In this document: in pieces, positions 1 to 7,370 of the stretch | Layout of the letters: every line of letters starts with the position of its first letter | Numbering within the stretch: the first letter of the stretch is position 1 | Assembly: GCA_002712305.1 (NCBI GenBank) | Contig: PATE01000010.1 | Span: 58,186-67,710 of the forward strand | Reading direction: 5' to 3' | Length of the DNA: 9,525 bases | DNA from: Gemmatimonadota bacterium | Lineage (GTDB): Bacteria > Latescibacterota > UBA2968 > UBA8231 | The notes under the pieces: model-generated | The model's database searches: none | What the model was told of the DNA's origin: nothing | The model's input: only the letters and a program-made list of their open reading frames with translations | Translations under genes and position numbers: made by a program

Positions 1-613
<613 letters not shown>

Positions 614-615
<2 letters not shown>

Positions 616-643
616 CGTCCGCTATCCGAGCGTCCGCTACCCG
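614..643. repeat. 15-bp tandem duplication, two copies
   Basis: Two adjacent copies of AGCGTCCGCTAYCCG (614-628 and 629-643) differ at one base (T versus C). The first copy begins within the TAG stop codon of gmd. The duplication fills most of the 40-bp gap before the lipoprotein start. It looks like a local slippage duplication; I see no dyad symmetry that would make it an operator or terminator. Confidence 0.8.
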
Positions 644-655
644 TTGGCCGCGTCG

Positions 656-1666
656 ATGATCATCGTGCGGTCTTGCCAGATCCTGCTGGTGGCGGTGTTT
701 GTTGGGGGATGTTCCTCCGACCAGGACGACGCAATCCAGCCTCCGTTGACGCTCAATCAACTGCGGGGAGGAATCGAACTCGAACAGCGGTCGTCACAGA
801 CGGTCACAGCCCAACTGGATTCGACCTCTCGGCGCCGTGACATCATCACCGAACATCTGCGCCTCCTGGTTGGCGACACATCCATTCCGGCCATCGCCTG
901 CTACTCGTCTTTGGCCAACACACGCCCCCTCCCGGGGCTGCTGTGGATGCCCGGTAGCCCCAACATCAAAGAAGATCTGATGTACCCTCTTGATCTGCTG
1001 CCGAGGTGGGCGGAGGAGGGGTTCTTCGTGCTGAGTATCGATCGTCCTTTTCACGGCGACCGACCTGGTAACCGCGAGCATGAAATTCGGCAGCGAGGGT
1101 GGCCTCCCGTGTTTGGAGATTATGTGGCGGATCTGACGCTGTCCCTCGACTATCTCGCCTCGCGCAGTCAGGTCGATCCAGAGCGCCTGGGCATGGTGGG
1201 ACTATCCACCGGGGGACTTGAAGCGCTCGTGGTGGGTGCCCTGGATCCGAGGCTTAAGGCCGTCGTGTGTGTCTCGGGGCAACTGGCATGGCCACAGGTG
1301 TTCGCCACAGATGCCTGGAAGCACATCTTTGCCGGACTGCCACTGGCTGACAGTCTTGTGGCTGCACGAACACCCGGGCCGCAGGCTCTTGTCTACTTTA
1401 CTGAACAGATGCCGGGCTTGGGGGTGTTGGACGCTGCGCGCGTTGCACCCCTGCTTGCACCACGTCCGCTGCTTCTGCTGGGGGGAACCAACGACCCCCT
1501 GGTTCCCGTTGCCAGCGCACGGGCCACGGCCGCCGCCGCCGCCGAGGCGTACGCCAGGGCCGGAGTTCCTCAGCGCTTTGCTATGGAGCTGGAACCCGGG
1601 CGTGGGCACGCTTTTTCGAAGAAGATGCAGGCGCAGGTTCTGGCCTGGTGTCAACGCTGGCTGTAG
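656..1666 (+). CDS. Predicted lipoprotein, alpha/beta-hydrolase (dienelactone hydrolase-like)
   Basis: This is a 336-residue putative esterase or peptidase-like hydrolase anchored to a membrane by lipid. I chose the ATG at 656 because it starts a clear lipoprotein signal: a short n-region MIIVR, the hydrophobic stretch ILLVAVFV, then the lipobox VGGC with Cys19. An in-frame TTG at 596 would prefix a 20-residue segment encoded by the tandem repeat and overlap gmd, which is unlikely. The hydrolase core shows GLSTGG (nucleophile elbow, Ser184), GGTNDPLVP (acid Asp280) and GRGHAF (His318), a complete Ser-Asp-His triad in the usual order. An HGD segment near residue 133 lies upstream, as in acetyl-xylan-esterase/DLH relatives. 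An Ala-rich helix (about residues 288-303) comes from a GCC repeat. The substrate is unknown. It ends 25 bp from the convergent trmJ stop. Confidence 0.8.
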   Translation: MIIVRSCQILLVAVFVGGCSSDQDDAIQPPLTLNQLRGGIELEQRSSQTVTAQLDSTSRRRDIITEHLRLLVGDTSIPAIACYSSLANTRPLPGLLWMPGSPNIKEDLMYPLDLLPRWAEEGFFVLSIDRPFHGDRPGNREHEIRQRGWPPVFGDYVADLTLSLDYLASRSQVDPERLGMVGLSTGGLEALVVGALDPRLKAVVCVSGQLAWPQVFATDAWKHIFAGLPLADSLVAARTPGPQALVYFTEQMPGLGVLDAARVAPLLAPRPLLLLGGTNDPLVPVASARATAAAAAEAYARAGVPQRFAMELEPGRGHAFSKKMQAQVLAWCQRWL

Positions 1667-1691
1667 CCCACAAGCTCATCGTCCGTCGCAA

Positions 1692-2465
1692 CTACTCGAT
1701 GGACAGTCGCTTGGAGAACTTGCCGATCTGGCTGCAGATGCGATGCAGGACCCAGGCGTCTCGCCGCTCGAGGGGGGCGCGAGACAGGAATCGGCGCAGG
1801 ACACGGTCAAATCCTGACATGTCATCGTTGAATGGCCGGAAACCGATGCGAGTCAGCGATCCAAGAATATGCTCGACGACTCGTTCGAACTCATCTACGG
1901 AGGCCAAGGGAGGGGCATCGGGCCGCAGCTGATATCCCTGCGTCCGAAACAGCTCGAAGGCCATCAGTAGCACGGCCTGGGACAGGTTGAAGGAGGGATG
2001 ATCGACGGCCGAGGGGATTCTGACCAGGCGATGGCAGTGGACCAGCTCTTCCCTGGAGAGACCATCCTTTTCTCGTCCGAATACGATCGCCACCGGGTAG
2101 CGGTGAGCGATGCCGATGGCCTCGACACAGGCGGCCTCGTGACTCTCCTCCACAACGCGAAAGCGTCCCCTTCGATGGGTCGTGCCCACCACGAAATGCG
2201 TCCCGGAAACGGCTTGTTCGAGAGTATCAACTTCGCGGGCCGCCTCAAGGATCTCGGCAGATCCATGGGCCATCCATCCCGCTTCCGGTTCGTTCCGCCA
2301 GGGAGCGGGGTTGACGAGCACGAGTTGTCCGATACCCGTGTTCTTCAGCACGCGAGCCACCGAACCGATGTTGCCCGGAGATGCCGGTTCGACGAGGATG
2401 ATCCGGACCTGATCCAGTGGCCGATCAATGGGCGAGGGTTGGGTCCTGCCGGTTGGGTTATTCAT
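1692..2465 (-). CDS. trmJ: tRNA (cytidine/uridine-32-2'-O)-methyltransferase-like, SPOUT family
   Basis: This is a 257-residue trefoil-knot (SPOUT/TrmH superfamily) methyltransferase. TrmJ of Escherichia coli methylates the ribose of nucleotide 32 in the tRNA anticodon loop using SAM. The three knot motifs are present: EPASPGNIGSVARVLKNTG (residues 26-44, with the Asn and Arg of motif 1), VFGREKDGLSREEL (128-141, motif 2), and IPSAVDHPSFNLSQAV (150-165, motif 3). The helical C-terminal extension (about 187-250) containing FNRA-like FLSRAPLERRD is typical of TrmJ rather than TrmL or TrmH. The length is close to the 246 residues of the E. coli enzyme. The start is set at the MNNPTG methionine, 20 residues before the first beta strand. 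No convincing Shine-Dalgarno sequence precedes it, and the frame stays open for a further 94 codons upstream, so the start is less certain than the identity. Whether the substrate is exactly position 32 is inferred. Confidence 0.9.
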   Translation of the reverse strand: MNNPTGRTQPSPIDRPLDQVRIILVEPASPGNIGSVARVLKNTGIGQLVLVNPAPWRNEPEAGWMAHGSAEILEAAREVDTLEQAVSGTHFVVGTTHRRGRFRVVEESHEAACVEAIGIAHRYPVAIVFGREKDGLSREELVHCHRLVRIPSAVDHPSFNLSQAVLLMAFELFRTQGYQLRPDAPPLASVDEFERVVEHILGSLTRIGFRPFNDDMSGFDRVLRRFLSRAPLERRDAWVLHRICSQIGKFSKRLSIE

Positions 2466-2562
2466 GTTTTGAACATAACTCAGGGGGTCTCGTAAGAAAA
2501 TCTCCAGAAAGGGGTGTTGACTCCTTGCGATTTTGCCGTGGCAAGGGTACTTTGGCCCATGA

Positions 2563-2581
2563 ACTGGTACAGCACTGGTAC
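2563..2581. repeat. Direct repeat ACTGGTAC, two copies 11 bp apart
   Basis: ACTGGTAC occurs at 2563-2570 and again at 2574-2581, so the copies are offset by 11 bp, about one helical turn. This spacing would suit a transcription factor bound as a direct-repeat dimer in the divergent region. It may equally be chance. Confidence 0.3.
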
Positions 2582-2763
2582 CGGTCTCCTCGGCCGGTTT
2601 GTTCAGGAGATATTTACCGAGCGTCTTCGGGAGGCGCCCCATCGTCTTCCCGTCCGTCCACAGCGAGCTCAAAGCGAGGGTTGCCTCTTCCTTCGCCCGG
2701 AGAGCTGGTTCGTTCATCTCACTGACCAAGAAACATACCCGATACATATCTCATAGAGCCGCT

Positions 2764-2781
2764 GCGCCTGAATGAAGGCGC
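2764..2781. repeat. Short inverted repeat GCGCCT-N6-AGGCGC
   Basis: A perfect 6-bp dyad with a 6-base loop (GAATGA) is followed by a C/G-rich stretch without a T run. It lies between divergent genes, so it is not a terminator of either. It could be an operator half-site pair or a hairpin in the exporter leader mRNA. Confidence 0.35.
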
Positions 2782-2846
2782 GCCCCCCGCGGGTTAGGCT
2801 CGGGCGTCCCGTCGACCAGACCGTCGTCGCAGACACCGATATCTCT

Positions 2847-2866
2847 CTATCAGCCGATAGGGGCTG
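2847..2866 (+). promoter_or_regulatory. Two overlapping, mutually exclusive hairpins in possible 5' leader
   Basis: CTATC (2847-2851) can pair with GATAG (2856-2860) around the loop AGCC. Alternatively CAGCC (2851-2855) can pair with GGCTG (2862-2866). The two stems share bases and cannot form together. They lie about 40 bp before the candidate leader ORF. With 5-bp stems this is weak evidence for regulation. Confidence 0.25.
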
Positions 2867-2892
2867 CTGGTCAGCTCCAGGCGAAATGAGAC

Positions 2893-2898
2893 AAGGGG
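2893..2898 (+). promoter_or_regulatory. Ribosome binding site of candidate leader ORF
   Basis: AAGGGG lies six bases before the ATG at 2905, good spacing for a Shine-Dalgarno sequence. The exporter start at 2964 has no comparable purine run in front of it, which suggests ribosomes may enter here and be passed on. Confidence 0.45.
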
Positions 2899-2904
2899 AT
2901 TGGT

Positions 2905-2967
2905 ATGTGCCGCACGCTCAGGTCCAAGGACCTACGAGATCAGGCTGACATCTACCGACTGACATGA
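2905..2967 (+). CDS. Candidate 20-residue leader peptide coupled to ABC exporter
   Basis: A short ORF starts at ATG 2905 behind AAGGGG and encodes 20 mostly charged residues (begins MCRTLRSKDL, ends DIYRLT). Its TGA stop at 2965-2967 overlaps the ATG of the ABC exporter at 2964 as ATGA, the classical geometry for translational coupling. An inverted repeat (2920-2933) lies inside it. The peptide has no run of one amino acid as in attenuator leaders and no signal sequence. It could be a regulatory upstream ORF, a small peptide gene, or a chance ORF. Only the start signal and the exact overlap speak for it. Confidence 0.4.
   Translation: MCRTLRSKDLRDQADIYRLT
2920..2933. repeat. Inverted repeat AGGTCC-AA-GGACCT
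   Basis: Two perfect 6-base arms flank AA, ending 30 bp before the exporter start. As DNA it resembles a compact dimeric operator. As RNA it could form a 5-bp stem with a CAAG loop inside the candidate leader ORF, where it could affect ribosome passage. Confidence 0.45.
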
Positions 2968-4754
2968 ATACCACTCGACCCACCATCTGGCGACGCGTCT
3001 ACGCCATCATCATTCCTTATCGGGCACGTCTCGTCGTGTCCTCCGTGACGCTGCTGGTCTTGACGGGACTTGGGCTCGTGTCGCCGATCCTGGCGGCCAA
3101 GTTGGTTGGTGTTGCTCTGGTTGAACTGAACAAGACACTCTTCCTTCAGTGCGTGGCTGCCATGTTCGGTATTCACGTAGCTACCAGCATTCTGTCCTTC
3201 CTCTACTCGTATCAAATGAGGGTGCTGGGTGGCCGTGTCATTTTCGACCTGAGACGGAGAATGTACGATCATCTCCAGCGGCTCTCTCTTGGATTCTACG
3301 AGAGTCGCAGTTCTGGAGAGATTATCAGCCGAATGATGAACGACGTGAATTCGATCACGTCCCTGGTCACAGGAACCGCGCTCAACACCCTTATCTCATC
3401 GTTCAAGGCGATCGCAATCCTGGCGTGGCTGGTCTACGACGCCCCCTGGGTCGCGCTGTTGGCGGTGGCGATTCTTCCACTCCATTTCCTTGGCTATTTC
3501 TTCTTCAACTCCCGCATCTCTCATGTGCACTGGAAGCGCTCGGAGAAGATGTCGCAGATCTACGGCAAGGTGTCGGAGGTCTTGAGCGCAATGAAGATGG
3601 TCAAGTCCCACTCTGGCGAGATGCGCGAGAGCCGTTCGCTGATCACGCAACTACGTGAATCCTACGATATCGATGTTTATTCGGGGAACCTGAGTAGTGC
3701 ATGGGGGAACGCGACAGGCAACATCTCCTACGTCGGGCAAGTCTTCGTGATGCTGGTCTGCGGATATGCCGTACTGGGTCTGGAGATGTCGTTGGAAGTG
3801 TATCTCCGATCCCTCACCTATGTGGGCATGTTGTATGCGCCGGTGGCCGAACTCATCGGTGTCGTACAGCAGATCATCCCAGCGAAAGTGGGAATTCGGC
3901 GTGTCTTCGAGATCATGGATCTGCAACCCGAGGTTGTGGACCGTCCCGATGGCGTTCGGGACACCGTGCGCGGGGAAGTCTCCTTCGAAAACGTGGGTTT
4001 TGCCTACGCCCAGGGAGACCAGGTCCTGGCGGACGTCTCCTTTACGGCCTCGCCCGGCGAGGTGCTGGCCTTCGTCGGTCCAAGTGGATCTGGCAAGACA
4101 ACGATCGCGAATCTGATCGCCCGGTTCTACGACAGAAACAGCGGTGACATTCTCATCGACGGCCGAGATATCCAGGAGTTCTCTCTGCGGACACTCAGGA
4201 ATCAGATGAGTATTGTTCTACAGGAGACCTTCCTATTTAGCGGCACGATCGTCGACAACGTGCGGTATGGGAAACCCGACGCGACAATGGAGGAAATCGA
4301 GGGGGCCGCCCGTCAAGCGAATGCCCACGAATTCATTTGCACCCTTCCCGACGGTTATCGATCACTGATTGGCAGCAATGGCACACGCCTCTCGGGAGGG
4401 CAACGCCAACGGATCGCCATTGCCCGGGCGCTGATCCGCAATCCACGGATCCTGATCCTCGACGAAGCAACGTCGGCACTAGATACCGTGTCGGAATCGA
4501 AGGTACAGGAAGCTCTGCAGCACCTGATGAAAGACCGCACGACCTTCATTATTGCCCACCGGCTTTCGACCATCAAGAACGCTCACAGAATCGTCGTCTT
4601 GAAGGAAGGGCGCGTCGTGCAGATCGGTCCTCACGACGACCTCATTGGTGAAGAGGGCCTCTATCGGGAGCTGTACGATCCTGAATGGGCCAAAGAACAG
4701 AAACGATTGCGCGATGAACGAATCGAAGAACTTGCACGCGAAACGATTGTGTAA
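2964..4754 (+). CDS. ABC transporter, MsbA/exporter type, fused membrane and ATPase domains
   Basis: This 596-residue half-transporter should work as a homodimer in the inner membrane, using ATP to flip or export a substrate. Six hydrophobic segments are visible at roughly residues 22-50, 57-83, 133-158, 160-183, 255-275 and 283-303. The intracellular-loop motif LQRLSLGFYESRSSGEIISR (104-123) is typical of type IV exporters. The nucleotide-binding domain is complete: Walker A GPSGSGKTT (372-380), Q-loop Gln420, signature LSGGQ (476-480), Walker B ILILDE with catalytic Glu501, D-loop SALD and H-loop His532. The length is close to MsbA (582). There is no N-terminal C39 peptidase domain, so it is not a bacteriocin-type peptidase exporter. 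The substrate (lipid, glycolipid, drug or peptide) cannot be told from sequence. Its start overlaps the stop of a candidate leader ORF. The next gene begins 12 bp after its stop. Confidence 0.93.
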   Translation: MNTTRPTIWRRVYAIIIPYRARLVVSSVTLLVLTGLGLVSPILAAKLVGVALVELNKTLFLQCVAAMFGIHVATSILSFLYSYQMRVLGGRVIFDLRRRMYDHLQRLSLGFYESRSSGEIISRMMNDVNSITSLVTGTALNTLISSFKAIAILAWLVYDAPWVALLAVAILPLHFLGYFFFNSRISHVHWKRSEKMSQIYGKVSEVLSAMKMVKSHSGEMRESRSLITQLRESYDIDVYSGNLSSAWGNATGNISYVGQVFVMLVCGYAVLGLEMSLEVYLRSLTYVGMLYAPVAELIGVVQQIIPAKVGIRRVFEIMDLQPEVVDRPDGVRDTVRGEVSFENVGFAYAQGDQVLADVSFTASPGEVLAFVGPSGSGKTTIANLIARFYDRNSGDILIDGRDIQEFSLRTLRNQMSIVLQETFLFSGTIVDNVRYGKPDATMEEIEGAARQANAHEFICTLPDGYRSLIGSNGTRLSGGQRQRIAIARALIRNPRILILDEATSALDTVSESKVQEALQHLMKDRTTFIIAHRLSTIKNAHRIVVLKEGRVVQIGPHDDLIGEEGLYRELYDPEWAKEQKRLRDERIEELARETIV

Positions 4755-4758
4755 GGGA
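4753..4758 (+). promoter_or_regulatory. Ribosome binding site overlapping the ABC exporter stop
   Basis: AAGGGA begins within the TAA stop of the exporter and lies eight bases before the ATG at 4767. This indicates that the downstream gene is translated from the same mRNA. Confidence 0.6.
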
Positions 4759-4766
4759 CCTGTCAG

Positions 4767-5921
4767 ATGACGACGATCACACATCCTGAAGAGAAACGTA
4801 AAAGATCTCTGCGCCCGATCGTGTTTGATCTGGTTGCTCATTACGAGCCCAGTGCTCACTTCCAGTTCTCGCGACGTGTCCGCAACGAGTTTGACGAACT
4901 GGCCAAGGAGTATACCCGCTCCACATGGTTGCTGGGACGTTATGGCGGGCGACCTGTGATGCAGACGGATATCCGGGGCATCGGCGTGGCGTCACGAGTG
5001 GAAATCGGGCGACTCGTTCTGCGTGAAGGCAAGCAGGCGGAATTGATCACCAGCGCCATGCAGATGTTCGCCGAGTGCCAAGCCAGGAATCTCGCGTCGG
5101 GGCCCATCAGCCGCGTCGTCGTCAATTTCCCGAAGGCCGCTGAGCGACCCCGGGAGCGCTCTGTAGTTCGGCATGCCTTCGATGGGACGTTCGACGAGGG
5201 CACGGATGGGGCGAGTTGCTTCGTCGCGTGGGAACTCGATCACCTCGAAATCGGTCGATGTGTGACGTACCAGAGTTTGATGCAGTACCTGCGTGAAGAT
5301 GGGATCTACCACAGTTCCCATCGTGGTCGCGTCGAGGCTGTACAGCGCCACCTGCAGCAGGAGGTTGGGCGCTACGAGGCTCATCGGTTCTTCCTGAGAC
5401 CGGAGCGCCGTGAGGGAGCGATACCGTCTCTCACCTTCTGCTATACCGGAGATTCTTTGGATCGTCGGGTGGAAGCCTTCATGACCGGCTATACGGACGA
5501 GACCTTGGAATTTGTCGACGCAGAGGACTACGAGGACCAGCGAGGCTCCTTTTCAAGTCTCTCCGACTACGAACGTGCAAGTCGTCGATACGGGGGCCTG
5601 TGGATTCTGCAGGACGACATCGTCCGCCGTCTCTCACAGCATCATGTGGGCGTGCTGTATCTCTTCTTCGACGAGAAACTGCAGCCGCAACTCGGTCGAG
5701 AGTTCGCGTGGGATGAGTTGTATCAGCGTCAGCGCGTATCGGCCTACATCCCCCGGGCTTCGAGAAACTCACAGACCTTCCTCGACATGGTCCTTGAGGA
5801 AATGGTGCGAGGTCGCTTCATCACCGCCGAGGATGATAGCTACCAACTCGCCGAAGGCTTTGGCGACTTCCAGCACGTCACCTTCTATCAGCTCGACGAC
5901 TTCCGCAAACGTCAGGTGTAG
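4767..5921 (+). CDS. Uncharacterised soluble protein in exporter operon
   Basis: I do not recognise this 384-residue protein. It has a clear Shine-Dalgarno sequence (AAGGGA) and follows the ABC exporter by 12 bp, so the two are almost certainly one transcription unit. There is no signal peptide and no hydrophobic segment long enough to cross a membrane, so it is predicted cytoplasmic. It is rich in Arg, Glu and Asp. The middle contains a strand-like VAWELDHLEIG region (153-163) and FRPER-like FFLRPERREGAIP (208-220). The acidic region LEFVDAEDYEDQRG (247-260) is probably exposed. The C-terminus (about 336-362, LDMVLEEMVRGRFITAEDDSYQL) has the helix, turn and short hairpin look of a winged-helix wing, but that is an impression. 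Codon use resembles its neighbours, with no sign of recent transfer. It may be a regulator or cytoplasmic partner of the exporter. Confidence 0.85.
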   Translation: MTTITHPEEKRKRSLRPIVFDLVAHYEPSAHFQFSRRVRNEFDELAKEYTRSTWLLGRYGGRPVMQTDIRGIGVASRVEIGRLVLREGKQAELITSAMQMFAECQARNLASGPISRVVVNFPKAAERPRERSVVRHAFDGTFDEGTDGASCFVAWELDHLEIGRCVTYQSLMQYLREDGIYHSSHRGRVEAVQRHLQQEVGRYEAHRFFLRPERREGAIPSLTFCYTGDSLDRRVEAFMTGYTDETLEFVDAEDYEDQRGSFSSLSDYERASRRYGGLWILQDDIVRRLSQHHVGVLYLFFDEKLQPQLGREFAWDELYQRQRVSAYIPRASRNSQTFLDMVLEEMVRGRFITAEDDSYQLAEGFGDFQHVTFYQLDDFRKRQV

Positions 5922-5943
5922 CACGACGGAGTACCGCCACCCT

Positions 5944-5967
5944 TGACGGCGCTCAACTGCACCGTCA
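5944..5967. repeat. Inverted repeat TGACGG-N12-CCGTCA
   Basis: Perfect 6-bp arms at 5944-5949 and 5962-5967 are separated by 12 bases. It lies 23 bp after the unknown gene's stop and 63 bp before the M16 pair. No T run follows, so it is a poor intrinsic terminator. It could be an operator for the M16 operon. Confidence 0.35.
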
Positions 5968-5982
5968 TCCTCGATGGATCGT

Positions 5983-5999
5983 TCATCGTAGGGCGATGA
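5983..5999 (+). repeat. Hairpin TCATCG-TAGGG-CGATGA before the M16 pair
   Basis: A perfect 6-bp stem with a 5-base loop lies about 30 bp before the GTG start of the first M16 gene. There is no T run after it. It may be a 5' leader hairpin, or an operator together with the dyad just upstream. Confidence 0.35.
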
Positions 6000-6017
6000 T
6001 CATCCACACGATTCACC

Positions 6018-6022
6018 AGGAG
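6018..6022 (+). promoter_or_regulatory. Ribosome binding site fixing the GTG start of the first M16 gene
   Basis: AGGAG (6018-6022) lies seven bases before GTG 6030. A second purine run, AGGAG at 6023-6027, lies too close to the start to be used. This supports the GTG rather than any downstream start. Confidence 0.7.
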
Positions 6023-6029
6023 AGGAGCA

Positions 6030-7370
6030 GTGGCCGGCGCGCAGTCTGTTCGACCTCACTCGCAAGAGGGTGAGCAGACGTCGGATTTCCAATCTCGTCC
6101 CCTGCACGACGGTCGGTTGTGGGTGCACGTGCACTCGTCGAAGCGCTACAAATCCTCGACCCTTGACCTGTTCCTGCCCACTGTCCTGCAGCCACACCGG
6201 GCGACAGGGTTGGCCCTGATCAGCCGCTTGCTCGAGCGGGGAACCCAGTCTTATCCCAGTCTCCAACAGCTCAATCGACATACGGACCTTCTGTATGGCG
6301 CGCGCTATTTCGCGGCCACGCAGCGCCACGGTGCCTTTCAGACCCTTCGTCTCCATTTCTCAGCCCTCGATGATCGTTACCTGCCGCGGAGCGAAGCCCT
6401 TTTGCGCAAAGGGGCTCGACTGCTCAGCGATGCGCTGCATCGTCCCCATGCGCCAACAGGCGTCTTTGACCCTGATTGGGTGGAGCAGGAGAAGACTGGA
6501 CTGCTCAATACGCTGGCCGCATCCCTGGCGGATCGGTCCAACCGGGCACAGCGCCGTTGTCTGCAGATCATGTGTGCGTCTGAGCCGTATCGACTCAGTG
6601 CCGATGGTGAGGCGGTAGAGATCAAGGCTTTCGATGAGCACACTCTGACAGCCCTGCTACGCGATCATCTGGAGCAAGGGGTCGGGCATCTGTATGTCTG
6701 CGGCGACATCGATGTCGATCGTGCCTGTAAGTTGGGTGAGCAGTTTCCGCCCCGATCTGATGTGGCCCGCAAACTCTGTGTGGGCACCGAACACACGGAT
6801 AGACCTGCCCGTCAGGTCGTTGAGTTTGGCGAAGCGTCTCAGGGCCGCCTGATCGTCGGCCACCGAAGTGGCATCCACCTCGCTCATGGAGACTATCCAG
6901 CCCTTCTCCTGTTGAATCTGATTCTCGGGGGCGACATCTATGGGCGTCTCTATCGGCGAGTTCGTGAGCAGGAAGGGCTGTGTTATCACATCGCCTCCTA
7001 CGTCGAGCCGATGGCGGGGTTTCTCTTTGTCGAGGCAGGGATCGAGGCCATCCACCTTCAGCGCGTATTGAACCACATCGTCGACGAGCTGCACACGCTC
7101 GCAAGTCAGGGGCCGACGTCCGAGGAACTCGACAACGCTCGGCGAATCTCCCTGCATCGATTGGAGGGGGCCGCGGACCATCGTGACGCACTGATTCATT
7201 TCGATCTGCTGCGACGACTGGCCGCAGCTCCGGTGGACCGTCTCCGGCTCGTGGAGGAGGTGAGACAAGTCCGAGTGGAAAGTGTCAGGGATGTCGCGCG
7301 CCATATCGTGCGAGATACGGCATATCTGCTCGCCCCCGGCCTGACCGAGTCTGCAGGGGGGGGCGTGTGA
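6030..7370 (+). CDS. M16-family peptidase-like protein without zinc motif (YfmF/YmfF type)
   Basis: This 446-residue protein has the two-domain fold of the insulinase/pitrilysin family but lacks catalytic residues. Where an active member has HxxEH, this one reads ISRLLERGTQSYP (64-76). The following LNRHTDLLYGARYFAATQRHG and the C-terminal GGDIYGRLYRRVREQEGLCYHI (300-321), which contains the substrate-binding Arg312/Tyr319 type pair, are as in the YfmF/YmfF family. In Bacillus the ymfF-ymfH pair is adjacent, and databases link the family to EF-P 5-aminopentanol modification. In other M16 pairs an inactive subunit forms a clamshell with an active one. Here it overlaps the active partner, so a heterodimer is likely. 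It has no signal peptide and is probably cytoplasmic. It starts with GTG behind AGGAG. An eight-G run (7356-7363) lies just before its stop. The true substrate is unknown. Confidence 0.85.
   Translation: MAGAQSVRPHSQEGEQTSDFQSRPLHDGRLWVHVHSSKRYKSSTLDLFLPTVLQPHRATGLALISRLLERGTQSYPSLQQLNRHTDLLYGARYFAATQRHGAFQTLRLHFSALDDRYLPRSEALLRKGARLLSDALHRPHAPTGVFDPDWVEQEKTGLLNTLAASLADRSNRAQRRCLQIMCASEPYRLSADGEAVEIKAFDEHTLTALLRDHLEQGVGHLYVCGDIDVDRACKLGEQFPPRSDVARKLCVGTEHTDRPARQVVEFGEASQGRLIVGHRSGIHLAHGDYPALLLLNLILGGDIYGRLYRRVREQEGLCYHIASYVEPMAGFLFVEAGIEAIHLQRVLNHIVDELHTLASQGPTSEELDNARRISLHRLEGAADHRDALIHFDLLRRLAAAPVDRLRLVEEVRQVRVESVRDVARHIVRDTAYLLAPGLTESAGGGV
7356..7363 (+). repeat. Homopolymer run of eight G at the M16 gene junction
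   Basis: Eight consecutive G bases lie five bases before the stop of the first M16 gene. The second gene is in the -1 frame, and no stop codon in that frame lies between the run and its start. Addition of one G, or a -1 ribosomal slip, would join the two reading frames. The run may also serve as a G-rich ribosome binding signal for the GTG at 7367. Confidence 0.75.

Larger units (their letters stand above)
2466..2904. other. Divergent intergenic region between trmJ and the ABC exporter
   Basis: Both flanking genes read away from this region, so it should carry promoters for each, but I find no convincing -35/-10 pair on either strand. Several frames are open by chance. The frame upstream of trmJ is open to 2747, giving a 94-codon extension with no recognisable domain. 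Visible structure is limited to a direct repeat of ACTGGTAC (2563-2570 and 2574-2581), a short inverted repeat at 2764-2781, and overlapping dyads at 2847-2866. I see no tRNA and no T-tailed terminator. Confidence 0.5.

Noticed and set aside
1531-1545. GCC trinucleotide run as a regulatory or unstable repeat
   Set aside because: It lies in frame within the hydrolase gene and simply encodes an Ala-rich helix segment; it is short and common in GC-rich coding DNA.
1667-1691. Bidirectional terminator between the convergent hydrolase and trmJ genes
   Set aside because: The 25-bp gap has no stem-loop and no T or A run.
2517-2522. TTGACT as a -35 promoter element
   Set aside because: No acceptable -10 element at 16-18 bp downstream, and it is over 400 bp from the exporter start.
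2514-2756. Plus-strand frame of 80 codons in the divergent region
   Set aside because: No recognisable domain. The GTG start directly abuts its purine run, leaving no spacing for a ribosome binding site, and the frame overlaps other equally open chance frames.
5943-5970. TTGACG as a -35 element for the M16 operon
   Set aside because: The hexamer at the right distance (around CATCCT) is a poor -10. It overlaps the inverted repeat but is not enough to call a promoter.
6622-7304. Long antisense frames within the first M16 gene
   Set aside because: Antisense shadows of a GC-rich gene. They lack domains and ribosome binding sites, while the sense frame carries clear family motifs.
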